Below are positions 22,566 through 30,909 of a DNA stretch of 49,544 nucleotides, one piece after another; the stretch's first letter is position 1; every line of letters starts with the position of its first letter. The translations under genes and the position numbers were made by a program. The stretch comes from Chloroflexota bacterium (GTDB lineage Bacteria > Chloroflexota > Limnocylindria > P2-11E). A model generated the notes under the pieces. It searched no databases, was not told where the DNA came from, and worked only from the letters and a program-made list of their open reading frames with translations. The DNA is taken from the NCBI GenBank assembly GCA_005882765.1, contig VBDV01000111.1:1-49544 (forward strand). The letters are read 5' to 3'.

Positions 22566-24197
22566 CTAGCGCCCCGCTATTTGACGCACTGTCTCCAAGG
22601 TATCGATTTCGTTCACGGGCTTGTCCGGCCGGAGCCGTGCGATCCGCGGGAACCGCATCGCGTAGCCGGACTCGTGCCGATCGCTTGGCTGGATCTGGTC
22701 GAACGCGACCTCGATGACGGTGTCGGGCACCACGGTGCGCACGCGCCCGTAGTCCTGGACGGTGTGCTCCAGAAAATACTTCGTCATCTCGGCGATCTCT
22801 TTGTCGGTGAGTCCGGAGTAGGCCTTGCCGATGTTGAGAAGCCGCTCGCCGTCCCGGATCGCGAACGTGTAGTCGGAGAGCACGCCGCGACGCTTGCCAT
22901 GTCCCCACTCGACCGCGGTCACGACGACGTCGATCGTTCGCAGCGGTCGCTTTACCTTGAGCCACTCCATGCCGCGCCGGCCCGGCCGGTAGGGCGAGCG
23001 CGGATCCTTGACCATCAGCCCCTCGTTGCCGCGTTCGCGTGCCGCGGTGAACTCGCGGTTGAGCGTCGCGACGAGCTCCTCGCCCGATGACTCGAGGCGC
23101 TGGCGCTCCGCGAATATGACGGGCGGGACGATCGGCAGAGAGCGCAAGATGCGCTGGCGCTCGTCGAACGACTCGTCGAGCAGTGCGCGCCCGTCGCGCT
23201 CGAGAATGTCGAAGGCGACGAGCGTCGATGGCATCTTCGTGCGTAGCTCGTCCGCCACGTTCTTGCGTCCGAGTCGCGTCTGGAAGTCGGTGAACGGGAC
23301 GGCTCTGCCTTCGGCGAACGCGAGTACCTCGCCGTCGATCACGTAGGTCCCGGGGATCGCGAGCAGCGGCGGCACCAGCTCGGGGTAGCGATTGGTGATG
23401 CGGTCGAACGTGCGCGAGTACAGCTCGACGCGGTCGCCGGCTTTGTGCACCTGAGCCCGGATGCCGTCGTACTTGTCTTCTACGACGTAGGGCGGGGGAA
23501 ACCGCTTCTCGACTTCTTCGAGTTGCAGGACCGGCGTCGCGAGCATCATGCCGATCGGTAGGAAATGCGCGAGCGTCGGCTCCGTGAGCGTCCCGTGCTT
23601 CGCGCGGAGCGCGGTCTCGCCGATATCGCCGGTCAGCATGTTCGCGCGTCCGACCTCTTCGCGATCGCGTCCGAACGCTCGCGCGATCGCCTCCTCGAGC
23701 AAGCCTTCCCGCAGTCCGATGCGCGTCTCGCCGCTCACGATCTTGACGATGTACCGCGCCTCGTCGGCGGTTGCTCGGGTGAGCGTCGCGCGCAAGAGCT
23801 CGCGCTTCGGAGCGACGCCGCGCGCGGCTGCGATGGCGTCAAACGTCTGCGCGACGTCGGCAAGCGTGAGTCGCTCTCCGCCGGCGGAGCCGTCGCCGAT
23901 CAGGTCCGCCGCGACGTCCCCGAGGTCGGCGTGTCGCTGGTACGACTCGGCCATGTCGCCGCCGGTCTTCCCCGACCGTTCGAGCAGGACGTCGGAGAGC
24001 GCGCTCCACCCCACCGATAGGACGCGCTCGTCCCGCCGCGGGAACGGCGCTCCGGCGAAAAGTCGCGCGGCGATCTGCAGGTCAATGTCTTCCAAGACGC
24101 TCAGGTATCGCGCGAGCGCGGCGTGCTTTTCGAGCTTCTTGGGGGTTGCCCTGACGGCGTCGGCCGTCAGCACCCAGTCGGCGAATAGTGCTTTCAT
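22566..24197 (-). CDS. lig: ATP-dependent DNA ligase (archaeal/LigB type)
   Basis: A 543-aa ATP-dependent DNA ligase with the three-domain layout of archaeal-type enzymes. The N-terminal DNA-binding domain includes KIVSGETRIGLREGLLEEAIA. The adenylation motif I is EDKYDGIRAQVH, whose Lys is the AMP acceptor. Motif III is YVIDGEVLAF, motif IV EGLMVKDPRSPY and motif V EWLKVKRP, with a C-terminal OB-fold (LLNIGKAYSGLTDKEI). ATG 24197 gives MKALFADWV; a longer frame to 24305 is low complexity. It is divergent from a 49-aa membrane peptide with only 6 nt between start codons. Likely role: repair rather than replication. Confidence 0.92.
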   Translation of the reverse strand: MKALFADWVLTADAVRATPKKLEKHAALARYLSVLEDIDLQIAARLFAGAPFPRRDERVLSVGWSALSDVLLERSGKTGGDMAESYQRHADLGDVAADLIGDGSAGGERLTLADVAQTFDAIAAARGVAPKRELLRATLTRATADEARYIVKIVSGETRIGLREGLLEEAIARAFGRDREEVGRANMLTGDIGETALRAKHGTLTEPTLAHFLPIGMMLATPVLQLEEVEKRFPPPYVVEDKYDGIRAQVHKAGDRVELYSRTFDRITNRYPELVPPLLAIPGTYVIDGEVLAFAEGRAVPFTDFQTRLGRKNVADELRTKMPSTLVAFDILERDGRALLDESFDERQRILRSLPIVPPVIFAERQRLESSGEELVATLNREFTAARERGNEGLMVKDPRSPYRPGRRGMEWLKVKRPLRTIDVVVTAVEWGHGKRRGVLSDYTFAIRDGERLLNIGKAYSGLTDKEIAEMTKYFLEHTVQDYGRVRTVVPDTVIEVAFDQIQPSDRHESGYAMRFPRIARLRPDKPVNEIDTLETVRQIAGR

Positions 24198-24203
24198 ACC
24201 GAC

Positions 24204-24353
24204 ATGCTCGAGTTGATCATCGTCATCCTGCTCATCCTGTGGCTTCTGGGCTATTTCGGCCCGGCCCGCATTCCCAGCATTCCGCGATCGGGCAACCTCA
24301 TCCATGTCCTCCTCATCATCGCGCTCGTCTTACTGATCGTCCGGCTGCTCTAG
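24204..24353 (+). CDS. lmo0937-family small membrane protein (DUF5670-like)
   Basis: A 49-aa protein made of two hydrophobic helices around a short loop: MLELIIVILLILWLLGYFG, then IPSIPRSGNLIHVLLIIALVLLIVRLL. This matches the lmo0937/DUF5670 family of tiny membrane proteins, often stress-linked and of unknown function. The stop overlaps the larA GTG (TAGTG). No good ribosome binding site is seen, and the start is 6 nt from the divergent ligase start. Confidence 0.75.
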   Translation: MLELIIVILLILWLLGYFGPARIPSIPRSGNLIHVLLIIALVLLIVRLL

Positions 24354-25702
24354 TGCGCAACGCCCCGCCGGGTGGCGCGCCGTACTACCGCGTTCCGTAC
24401 GGCCAGGAGGAGCTCGAGTTCATGCTGCAGCCTTGGTTCGACCTCGACATCGTCGAGTCAGCCACGGCAACGCCCATCCTCGACCTCGCGGATGAAACCG
24501 TACGCCGTCTTCAGGCGCCGCTCGGAGGCAAACGCCTCCGGGACCTCGCGGCGGACGCAGTCCGGAAGACTCCGGATGCGAGAGCGGTGATCGCGGTGAC
24601 CGACCTCACACGCGCGTCGCCGGACGCGGTGCTGGTCCCGCCGCTCCTCGGCGAGCTGAACGCAGGGGGCATCCCCGACGCGCAAATCACCGTCATCGTG
24701 GCGATCGGATTGCATCGCCCGACGACAGACGCCGAGAAGCGCGACAAGCTCGGCTCGGTCGTCGACCGCGTGCGCGTCGTCGACTCCAACGGACGCGATC
24801 CCGCGATGTGGGCCGACCTTGGGACGATTCCTCCCTACAACGTGCCGGGCTCCACGCAGAAGCTCATCAAGGAGGCGGACCTCGTCGTCGCGACTGGGAT
24901 CGTCGAGCCACACCAGTACGCGGGATATTCCGGGGGCCGCAAGACCGTAGCGATCGGGTGTGCCGGCGAGCCGGTGATCACGGCGACGCACGGCATGCGC
25001 TTCCTCGAGGATCCCGGCGTACGCCTCGCGAAGATCGAAGGCAACCCGTTCCACGAGACGGTGCGCGAGATCGCGCGCCGTGCCGGCCTTCGGTTCTGCC
25101 TGAATGTCGTGACCGACGATCGCGAACGCGTCGTCGCGGTGGCCGCGGGGGATCCCGACGCCGTCCTCCGCGACCTCGCCGTCAAGGCCGCGGCGCTGTA
25201 CACGCGCGCGATCCCGAAGCAGTACGACATCGTCGTCGCCGGAGTCGGTCATCCAAAGGACGTGAATCTCTATCAAGCCTCGCGCGCCGCGACATATTTG
25301 CGATTCGCGCCGACGCCGGTCGTTCGTGAGGGCGGCGCGATCATCATTCCGGCCCGCCTCGAAGAAGGTGCGGGCGAAGGCGCGGGCGAGCAGCGCTTTC
25401 TCGCCGCGCTCGAGCGCGCCGAGTCACCTGCCGCAGTGGTCGAAGAAGCGCGGCGTCACTTCGCCGGCGGCGAGCAGCGCGCTGTCATGGTCGCGCTCAC
25501 GCTCCAGTGGTGTCAGATCATCGTCGCGGCGTCGGAAGCGCCGGAGATAGTTCGTCTCGCGAAATTGCGCGCGGCCGTCGATGTGGAAGAGGGCCTGGAC
25601 ATCGCGTACGAGCACATCGGCCGGCCTACGAGGGCATCGGTCTTGCTCGTGCCTCGCGCGTTGCACACGCTACCGGTCGTTCAGTCCGGGGTCGCGGCAT
25701 AG
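24353..25702 (+). CDS. larA: LarA-family nickel-pincer lactate racemase-like protein
   Basis: A 449-aa protein of the LarA/DUF2088 family, which uses the nickel-pincer nucleotide cofactor for racemisation or epimerisation of 2-hydroxy acids. The key residues are present: H121 (GLHRPTT), H187 (EPHQYAGYSGGRK), K197 in GGRK and H213 (TATHG). The spacings from H187, 10 to the Lys and 26 to the last His, equal those of Lactobacillus LarA (H174, K184, H200). GTG 24353 overlaps the stop of the small membrane protein gene. The substrate is uncertain, since many LarA homologues are not lactate-specific. larB/C/E are not in this window. Confidence 0.85.
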   Translation: MRNAPPGGAPYYRVPYGQEELEFMLQPWFDLDIVESATATPILDLADETVRRLQAPLGGKRLRDLAADAVRKTPDARAVIAVTDLTRASPDAVLVPPLLGELNAGGIPDAQITVIVAIGLHRPTTDAEKRDKLGSVVDRVRVVDSNGRDPAMWADLGTIPPYNVPGSTQKLIKEADLVVATGIVEPHQYAGYSGGRKTVAIGCAGEPVITATHGMRFLEDPGVRLAKIEGNPFHETVREIARRAGLRFCLNVVTDDRERVVAVAAGDPDAVLRDLAVKAAALYTRAIPKQYDIVVAGVGHPKDVNLYQASRAATYLRFAPTPVVREGGAIIIPARLEEGAGEGAGEQRFLAALERAESPAAVVEEARRHFAGGEQRAVMVALTLQWCQIIVAASEAPEIVRLAKLRAAVDVEEGLDIAYEHIGRPTRASVLLVPRALHTLPVVQSGVAA

Positions 25703-25705
25703 CCT

Positions 25706-25948
25706 GTGGGTTGTTGCTTGGGCGGGTGTGTCCGCTTGCTCGTGTTCACTCTGTGGCGGGCGGTCGTGGCAGCGCTGCTTGCCGTGCTCCTCACCCGCGT
25801 GGACACGTTCGTCGAGGAGCGCCACACCGATTCGGTGACCGGTAGAGCGTGGCGGGCCTATCGCAGCCGCGGGAAGAAAGCGGTGCGTCGCGGAACGCCT
25901 CCCGACGCGGGCGGGGCCATCGACACGAGCGGCCGTCCGCGACCGTAG
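25706..25948 (+). CDS. Small single-TM hypothetical protein
   Basis: An 80-aa frame directly after larA (3-nt gap). It has a Cys-containing start, a hydrophobic helix (LLVFTLWRAVVAALLAVLL), and a basic tail with the segment GRAWRAYRSRGKKAVRRG. That is the shape of a small inner-membrane protein. No family is recognised. Spacing and strand agree with a larA-linked operon running into the Nudix gene. Confidence 0.45.
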   Translation: MGCCLGGCVRLLVFTLWRAVVAALLAVLLTRVDTFVEERHTDSVTGRAWRAYRSRGKKAVRRGTPPDAGGAIDTSGRPRP

Positions 25949-25971
25949 ATCTCCGGGTCCTTGGCGGCCTG

Positions 25972-26385
25972 ATGCTGGGCTCCGCGAGCGTCATCCTCGA
26001 CGACCACGGGCGGATTCTTCTCGTGAAGCACGGCTATGGCGAGCTCAACTGGGAGCTCCCCGGCGGCCGCGGCGAAGCTAACGAGTCGGCGGAGGATACG
26101 GCGCGGCGCGAGGCCCGAGAAGAGGTGGGCGTCGAGCTTGAGATCGACCGACTGACCGGCGTCTATTGGGAGCCTGAAAAAGATATGCACCACTTCGCCT
26201 TTCGCGCACGCTCGACCGGTGAGGCACGCGTTCACGATCGCAGCGAGATCACCGAGATCGGATGGTTCGATCCGAGCAACCTCCCGCGCCCGCTTAGCGA
26301 TTTCACCGAGTGTCGAATCACGGATGCGATCAGCGGACGACCAGTCCGCGTGCAGACCATCGGACCCCGCATTTGGCGGCGATAG
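25972..26385 (+). CDS. Nudix hydrolase
   Basis: A 137-aa Nudix-fold hydrolase acting on a nucleoside diphosphate derivative; the substrate is not predictable. The Nudix box G-x5-E-x7-R-E-x2-E-E-x-G is intact (GGRGEANESAEDTARREARE followed by EVG). The preceding strand-turn GYGELNWELPGG is typical. ATG 25972 is preferred over the longer open frame from 25849. The next gene starts 1 nt after its stop. Confidence 0.85.
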   Translation: MLGSASVILDDHGRILLVKHGYGELNWELPGGRGEANESAEDTARREAREEVGVELEIDRLTGVYWEPEKDMHHFAFRARSTGEARVHDRSEITEIGWFDPSNLPRPLSDFTECRITDAISGRPVRVQTIGPRIWRR

Positions 26386-26386
26386 A

Positions 26387-26944
26387 GTGTCGTCGGCGCG
26401 GCCTGCGGTCGCTGGAGACATTTGCGTGCTGCTTGCTCCGTCAGGGCCGGTCTCGGGCGGCGGGGCGGCGTTCATCGATCGGCTGCACGCCGATCTCGGC
26501 GGCGAGCCCATCGAGCCGCTCCATGTGACGGTCGATCGCGTCGCCACAGCTGACGCCGCGACGCTCATCCGAGCAGTCGGTGAGACAGCGCACCGCCTGC
26601 GGCCTGCACCGGTCCGCGTCGATCGGCTGTACTTCCTGCCGTCGCAGGCCCGCGGTCCCGAGATCGTGAAACTAGAGGTCGCGCCCGACGCCGTTCTCGA
26701 TGAGGACGTCAACGAGCTTCTTGCGGCGCTGCGCGGATGCGGTCTTCCCTCGCTGTACCCGGACGATCGCGCAAAGCCGACGATCACCGCGCTCCAACGC
26801 GTGACGCGCCGCGACTCAGTCGAGCCCGACCTATCCGGGCTTCCGCTCGAGCTCTTCGTCGCAGATCACGTCATCATCTCGCGCATCCGCGGGCCGGCGC
26901 TCTACGACATCCTCGGTAGCGCGAGCATCCCTACGAGCGGATAG
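26387..26944 (+). CDS. 2H phosphoesterase-like (2'-5' RNA ligase-like) protein
   Basis: A 185-aa protein with the two-lobed pattern of 2H phosphoesterases. The first motif is intact (EPLHVTVDRV, an H-x-T-V element). The expected second H-x-T motif appears as KPTITALQRV, where His is replaced by Thr, so catalysis is doubtful. Hydrophobic strands such as VRVDRLYFLP and KLEVAPDAVLD fit the fold. GTG at 26387 immediately follows the Nudix stop, implying coupling. It could instead be a binding-only relative. Confidence 0.55.
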   Translation: MSSARPAVAGDICVLLAPSGPVSGGGAAFIDRLHADLGGEPIEPLHVTVDRVATADAATLIRAVGETAHRLRPAPVRVDRLYFLPSQARGPEIVKLEVAPDAVLDEDVNELLAALRGCGLPSLYPDDRAKPTITALQRVTRRDSVEPDLSGLPLELFVADHVIISRIRGPALYDILGSASIPTSG

Positions 26945-26956
26945 CCTTTTTCGCCG

Positions 26957-27844
26957 ATGTCTATCGCGATCTTCGACATGGACGGAGTCCTCTATCGCGG
27001 GTCGCAAGTGATGCCGTACGCGAAAGAGGCGCTCGACCGACTCCGCCGGGCGGGATGGGACGTCTTCTTCGCGACGAACAACTCGACCGCCACGCGACTC
27101 GACTACCTGCGGCGGCTGCAGACCCTCGGGCTCGGCGGCGATCTCGATCACATCGTCACGAGCGGCTACGCGACCGCGCATTACCTTGAGCGTCGGAATC
27201 CAAAACCGAAGGACGTTCTCGTGATCGGTGCGGACGGTCTGCGAGAGGAGGTCCGCGCGGTCGGGATCAGCGTGCGCGACGCAAATACGCTTCCGGGCTC
27301 TCATCCGCCTCCGGACGCGGCCGCGGACGGCGTCGACCCTGGCGCGATGCGGCGGTACCTCGTCTCGCTCGACTTACCCGCCGCCCCGGATGCCGTCGTA
27401 GTCGGGCTCGATCTCCATCTCACGTACGCGAAGGTCGCGGAGGCGCAGCGCGCCATCCTCGCGGGGGCGGAATTTGTCTGCTCGAACCGGGATCGCGCCT
27501 ACCCCGTCGAGGGGCGGCTCCTGCCCGGCGCGGGAACGATCGTCGCCGCGATCGAGATCGCGACAGGCGCCAAGGCAGTCTGCATCGGTAAACCCGAGCC
27601 ATTCCTTTTCGAAGAAGTCATTCGCAGGGCTGCGAAGCCGCACGGCGACCGAGTCGTCGTGGTGGGCGACTCGACCGACTACGACATGGTGGCGGCGCAT
27701 CGCGTCGGCGCGGCAGGGGTCCTGATCACCACGGGCCTGACCGAGAAAGACGCGTTGAAGGCGGCGTCGGGCGACGCGGTCCCCGACCGCGTGGTCCACT
27801 CCCTGGAGGAGCTTTTCGATCTGGGTGAGTTCGCCGGAGCCTAG
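26957..27844 (+). CDS. HAD-IIA family hydrolase (NagD/phosphoglycolate phosphatase-like)
   Basis: A 295-aa HAD phosphatase of subclass IIA. Motif I is FDMDGVLYRGS with both catalytic Asp residues, motif II is FATNNSTA, and the motif III/IV region is GKPEPFLFEEVIRRA with VVVVGDSTDYDMVAAHRVGA. A C2-type cap lies between motifs II and III. Likely substrates are small phosphorylated metabolites; the specificity cannot be set. The stop codon overlaps that of the convergent small secreted peptide in CTAG. Confidence 0.9.
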   Translation: MSIAIFDMDGVLYRGSQVMPYAKEALDRLRRAGWDVFFATNNSTATRLDYLRRLQTLGLGGDLDHIVTSGYATAHYLERRNPKPKDVLVIGADGLREEVRAVGISVRDANTLPGSHPPPDAAADGVDPGAMRRYLVSLDLPAAPDAVVVGLDLHLTYAKVAEAQRAILAGAEFVCSNRDRAYPVEGRLLPGAGTIVAAIEIATGAKAVCIGKPEPFLFEEVIRRAAKPHGDRVVVVGDSTDYDMVAAHRVGAAGVLITTGLTEKDALKAASGDAVPDRVVHSLEELFDLGEFAGA

Positions 27845-28020
27845 AAGGCGAAGGTCAGCAGCTCCCAGCTGATGCCGAGATCAGGCACATCTGTGTCTCC
27901 GACGTCGGTCCACGATGTGCCCCGCTGGGGCACGTCGCTTCTCGCCCACGCGGTCCCGGCAGCTCCGTAGAGCGAGGCGGCCACGAGCGCTACGACGAGG
28001 ATCGTCTTCAGCTTCCGCAT
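27841..28020 (-). CDS. Small secreted peptide downstream of HD-GYP gene
   Basis: A 59-aa precursor. It has a classic signal peptide (MRKLKTILVVALVAASLYG..., AxA-type cleavage at AWA). The mature peptide is about 33 residues, with two SW pairs and an aromatic end (GISWELLTFAF). The ATG at 28020 is chosen because GGAGGGG lies 7 nt upstream; an ATG at 28026 would be only 1 nt from it. The GISWE string also occurs in the repeat tail of the subtilisin encoded two genes upstream. It lies 16 nt after the HD-GYP stop, same strand. Function unknown; a protease-processed signal or a secreted substrate is possible. Confidence 0.6.
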   Translation of the reverse strand: MRKLKTILVVALVAASLYGAAGTAWARSDVPQRGTSWTDVGDTDVPDLGISWELLTFAF

Positions 28021-28036
28021 CTCCATACCCCTCCGT

Positions 28037-29434
28037 TTAGCTCGCGACCTTCACGGCCTCGAGCGCTTGCTGGTACATGTGCTCGTGCTGGTGTGGGTGA
28101 ACCGTTTCCTTGCCGCGCGCCCTGCGCCGGCGCTCCTCGATGCAGACCTCGATGAACGCCTCGACCACGACCGGGTTGAACTGGGTGCCGGCGTTCGCGC
28201 GAAGCTCGCGGAGCGCGTGCTTGGGTCGGAACGCCACGCGGTACGGACGGGCGCTCGTCATCGCGTCGTACGCGTCGGCGACCGAGATGATCTGCGCGGC
28301 GAGCGGGATCTCGCTGCCCTTGAGCCCGTGGGGATAACCCGTGCCGTCGAAGTTCTCGTGGTGCGCGAGGACGAGCGGACGGATCCGCTCGAGCATCGGC
28401 ACGTTGCCGAGCAGGCTGGCGCCGATCGTGGGGTGCGCACGCATCTCGACCCACTCCTCGTCGGTGAGCTCGGCCGGCTTCGACAGGAGCGACTCCGGAA
28501 CACCGATCTTGCCGACATCGTGGAAGAGCGCGCCCAGCTTGATCGCCGCGATCTCGTCGGTGCCGAGGCCCAGCTTGCGACCGACCTCGACGGAGTAGTG
28601 CATGGTCGTGGCGGCGTGACCGGAAAGGTGCGACTCCTTCGCTTCGAGGGCACCGATGAGTGCGCCGATCACGGAGACATGCGACTGCTCGAGACGGTCG
28701 TTCGTCTGGCGCAGCAGCTCGTTCACCGTGCTCAGCTCCTCGTTGCGCTGCCGCACCTCGGTGGACTTCGCCATGTAGAGACGGAACGAGTACCACGCCA
28801 CGCCGAGCGGCACGGTGAAGACAAACACACCGAAGAGCCCGAGCGCCTGGTACGCGAGGGCGAGCGCCGCGCCCTGCACCGCCGTGGCGCCGAAGTTGAC
28901 CGGCATCCAGCTGTAGTTGGTGCGCCACACGGCGACCACGTTCTGTCCCTCCGACATCGCGATCGCGACCGAGGTGAGCGAGGTGCTCACGAGGAAGTAG
29001 GCGGCGGCCGAGATGGCGACCGACACGAGGGTCGGCGCGATCGCACCGGGCGGCGTCATTCCACCGGTCAGGCCGTACAGCTCGCCGGCGGCGAAGGCCG
29101 AGAGCGCGAAAGAGCCGAAGTTGAACGCGGCCTTGCGGAGCGGTTTGCGGCGCGGCGTGATCGAGTTCACGAGCGCCTGCGCGAGGCTCACCCAGACCGC
29201 TGCGCCCGTGCCGTAGAGGACGTAGGCCGCGATGACCGCGGCGAACGAGACAGAGATCGCGCTCGAGCGGAAGAGGAAGACCGGGACACGCTGCGCGAGG
29301 CAGGCGAGACCGACGAGGACCGCGATCATGATCGGGTCGAGCACGTCTATCCGCTGGGCACGCGATGCCGCGAGGAGCGCGATAAAGCCGGCGAAAGTCA
29401 CGGAGCTGACGTAGAGATCGATCCTTCCTTTCAT
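28037..29434 (-). CDS. Membrane-anchored HD-GYP c-di-GMP phosphodiesterase-like protein
   Basis: A 465-aa protein. The N-terminal ~220 residues form about six to eight TM helices like MASE-type sensory domains. A short coiled coil (about 225-255) follows, then the HD-GYP domain with HD at 305-306 (ALFHDVGKIG) and HHENFDGTGYP at 358-368, all metal and GYP residues present. It should hydrolyse c-di-GMP. The C-terminus is His-rich (HPHQHEHMYQQ). ATG 29434 overlaps the subtilisin stop as TGATG; longer readings run through the subtilisin repeat tail in another frame. Confidence 0.88.
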   Translation of the reverse strand: MKGRIDLYVSSVTFAGFIALLAASRAQRIDVLDPIMIAVLVGLACLAQRVPVFLFRSSAISVSFAAVIAAYVLYGTGAAVWVSLAQALVNSITPRRKPLRKAAFNFGSFALSAFAAGELYGLTGGMTPPGAIAPTLVSVAISAAAYFLVSTSLTSVAIAMSEGQNVVAVWRTNYSWMPVNFGATAVQGAALALAYQALGLFGVFVFTVPLGVAWYSFRLYMAKSTEVRQRNEELSTVNELLRQTNDRLEQSHVSVIGALIGALEAKESHLSGHAATTMHYSVEVGRKLGLGTDEIAAIKLGALFHDVGKIGVPESLLSKPAELTDEEWVEMRAHPTIGASLLGNVPMLERIRPLVLAHHENFDGTGYPHGLKGSEIPLAAQIISVADAYDAMTSARPYRVAFRPKHALRELRANAGTQFNPVVVEAFIEVCIEERRRRARGKETVHPHQHEHMYQQALEAVKVAS

Positions 29435-30909
29435 CAACGCAGCTCCCACGTCACGCTGTCCCACGTAACGCCCTCCCATGACACGCTCTCCCATGCCACA
29501 CCCTCCCAACTCACAGATTCCCAGGAGATGCCCTCCCAAGAGATTCCCTCCCACGTAAGGCCAGGACCGAACACATTCCCGCTCGCCGCCAGAAGCCGCA
29601 GCAGCACCCGCGACGGCAGAAGATCCGCGTTGACACGCGCCGGCCGAACGGTCAGCGCGTCATCGACGTCGAGGCCCGGAGTCCGTGTACCCACGATCCT
29701 TCGCCCGCCCGCGACGAGCGCGCCTTTCACCTGCGTCGGGCTGTACGCCCGGTGCGCCTCGAGGACATCCGCTGCCGCACCGGTGGCCATCGCCGTCGAC
29801 GCTGACGTCCCCGTCAGGCGCGCGTATGGTCCGGCTGGGGCGGTGTCCGTTGCCTCGCGATCCAGTGCCGTTCCGGGGACCCGCAGCGACACGATGTGCT
29901 CGCCCGGCGCGAGAACGTCCGGCTTCGCGAAACCGTCGCGTGTTGGACCGCGGCTCGAGAAGATCGACTCTCGGTCGTCGTTCGTCGCGAGGGTTCCCTG
30001 GTCGGCGAACGAGCCCACGGTGATGACGAACGGATCCGCGCCCGGCATCGCGACCGTCCCCTGGGCGGGCCCATCGTTGCCTGCGGCGGCGACCACCGTG
30101 ACGCCCGCGAACCACGCGGACTCGACGACGCCGGCGAGGAGCTCGCGGTGGTAGCTCGAGCGCTGCGGCGCGCCGAACGAGAGGTTCAGCACCTTGATGT
30201 CCATCGCCGCGCGGTTCCGCAGGAGCCAGTCGAACGCGGCGAGGACCGCGTGCATCGTCCCTTTCCCGTTCTGACCGAGCACGCGCAGCGAGACGAGCTT
30301 CGCGTCCGGCGCGACCCCGCTGAACGTGCGCCCGTGCGCGGCGATGAGTCCTGCGACGAAGGTCCCGTGGCCTGAGGGATCGAGAAGCGTCGCGCCATCG
30401 TTGACGAAGTCCAGCCGCGCGATGACCGAGCCCTCGAGATCGGGGTGCTGCGCGATGCCGGTGTCCATAAGCGCGACGGTGACGCCGCGGCCGGTCGCGC
30501 CGCTCCAGGCCTGATCCGCGTCGACGACCTGGACACCGGGACTCGGCCTCGCCTTCCCTTGCTCGAAGTGATTCTCCCGGCCGCTCGCCTCCACCACGGC
30601 GTCCGCCGCGAGGTAGGAGACGCGCGAGTCGCTCTGGAGTGAGCGCAGGGCGTCCGCCGAAAGCCGGGCCGTAACGAGGTCGAGCTTGTCGAGCGCCGCG
30701 ACATCGGTCGCTCCGGCGGCCGTCGCCTTCGCCGCTACGGCGCCGGCGGTCCCGTGCGTGACCTGAACGAGCGCGTAGTCGCCGGGCGAGAGGTCAGGGT
30801 CGGCCGGGACGGCGGTCCAGTTCGTCCCGGGAAGGATTGCGACGAGAAGCGAGAGCGCAAAGAAGGCCGCCAAAAGGCGCCTCGCGGAATCACCCATCTG
30901 CCCCGTCAT
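29434..30909 (-). CDS. Secreted S8 subtilisin-like protease with Trp-Glu repeat tail
   Basis: A 491-aa exported serine protease. After a signal peptide and a ~95-residue inhibitor-like propeptide come the catalytic residues D149 (VALMDTGI), H181 (GHGTFVAG), oxyanion N278 (AAAGNDG) and S369 (TGTSASTAMA). The C-terminus (453-490) carries Trp at residues 453, 458, 463, 468, 473, 478, 483 and 488, an exact 5-residue repeat of W-[ED]-x-[VI]-[STA]. Alternative start at residue 5 (MGDSARR). It is the first gene of an operon with the HD-GYP and small peptide genes. Confidence 0.9.
   Translation of the reverse strand: MTGQMGDSARRLLAAFFALSLLVAILPGTNWTAVPADPDLSPGDYALVQVTHGTAGAVAAKATAAGATDVAALDKLDLVTARLSADALRSLQSDSRVSYLAADAVVEASGRENHFEQGKARPSPGVQVVDADQAWSGATGRGVTVALMDTGIAQHPDLEGSVIARLDFVNDGATLLDPSGHGTFVAGLIAAHGRTFSGVAPDAKLVSLRVLGQNGKGTMHAVLAAFDWLLRNRAAMDIKVLNLSFGAPQRSSYHRELLAGVVESAWFAGVTVVAAAGNDGPAQGTVAMPGADPFVITVGSFADQGTLATNDDRESIFSSRGPTRDGFAKPDVLAPGEHIVSLRVPGTALDREATDTAPAGPYARLTGTSASTAMATGAAADVLEAHRAYSPTQVKGALVAGGRRIVGTRTPGLDVDDALTVRPARVNADLLPSRVLLRLLAASGNVFGPGLTWEGISWEGISWESVSWEGVAWESVSWEGVTWDSVTWELR
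29444..29563 (-). repeat. Eight 15-nt tandem repeats in subtilisin gene
   Basis: TCCCA occurs on the plus strand at 29444, 29459, 29474, 29489, 29504, 29519, 29534 and 29549, an exact 15-nt period. On the coding strand this gives TGGGA, the Trp plus acidic codon of each 5-residue unit. Confidence 0.9.

Noticed and set aside
28067-30154. 695-aa plus-strand frame
   Set aside because: Antisense to the HD-GYP and subtilisin genes, which have complete catalytic motifs; the sequence is a charged shadow.
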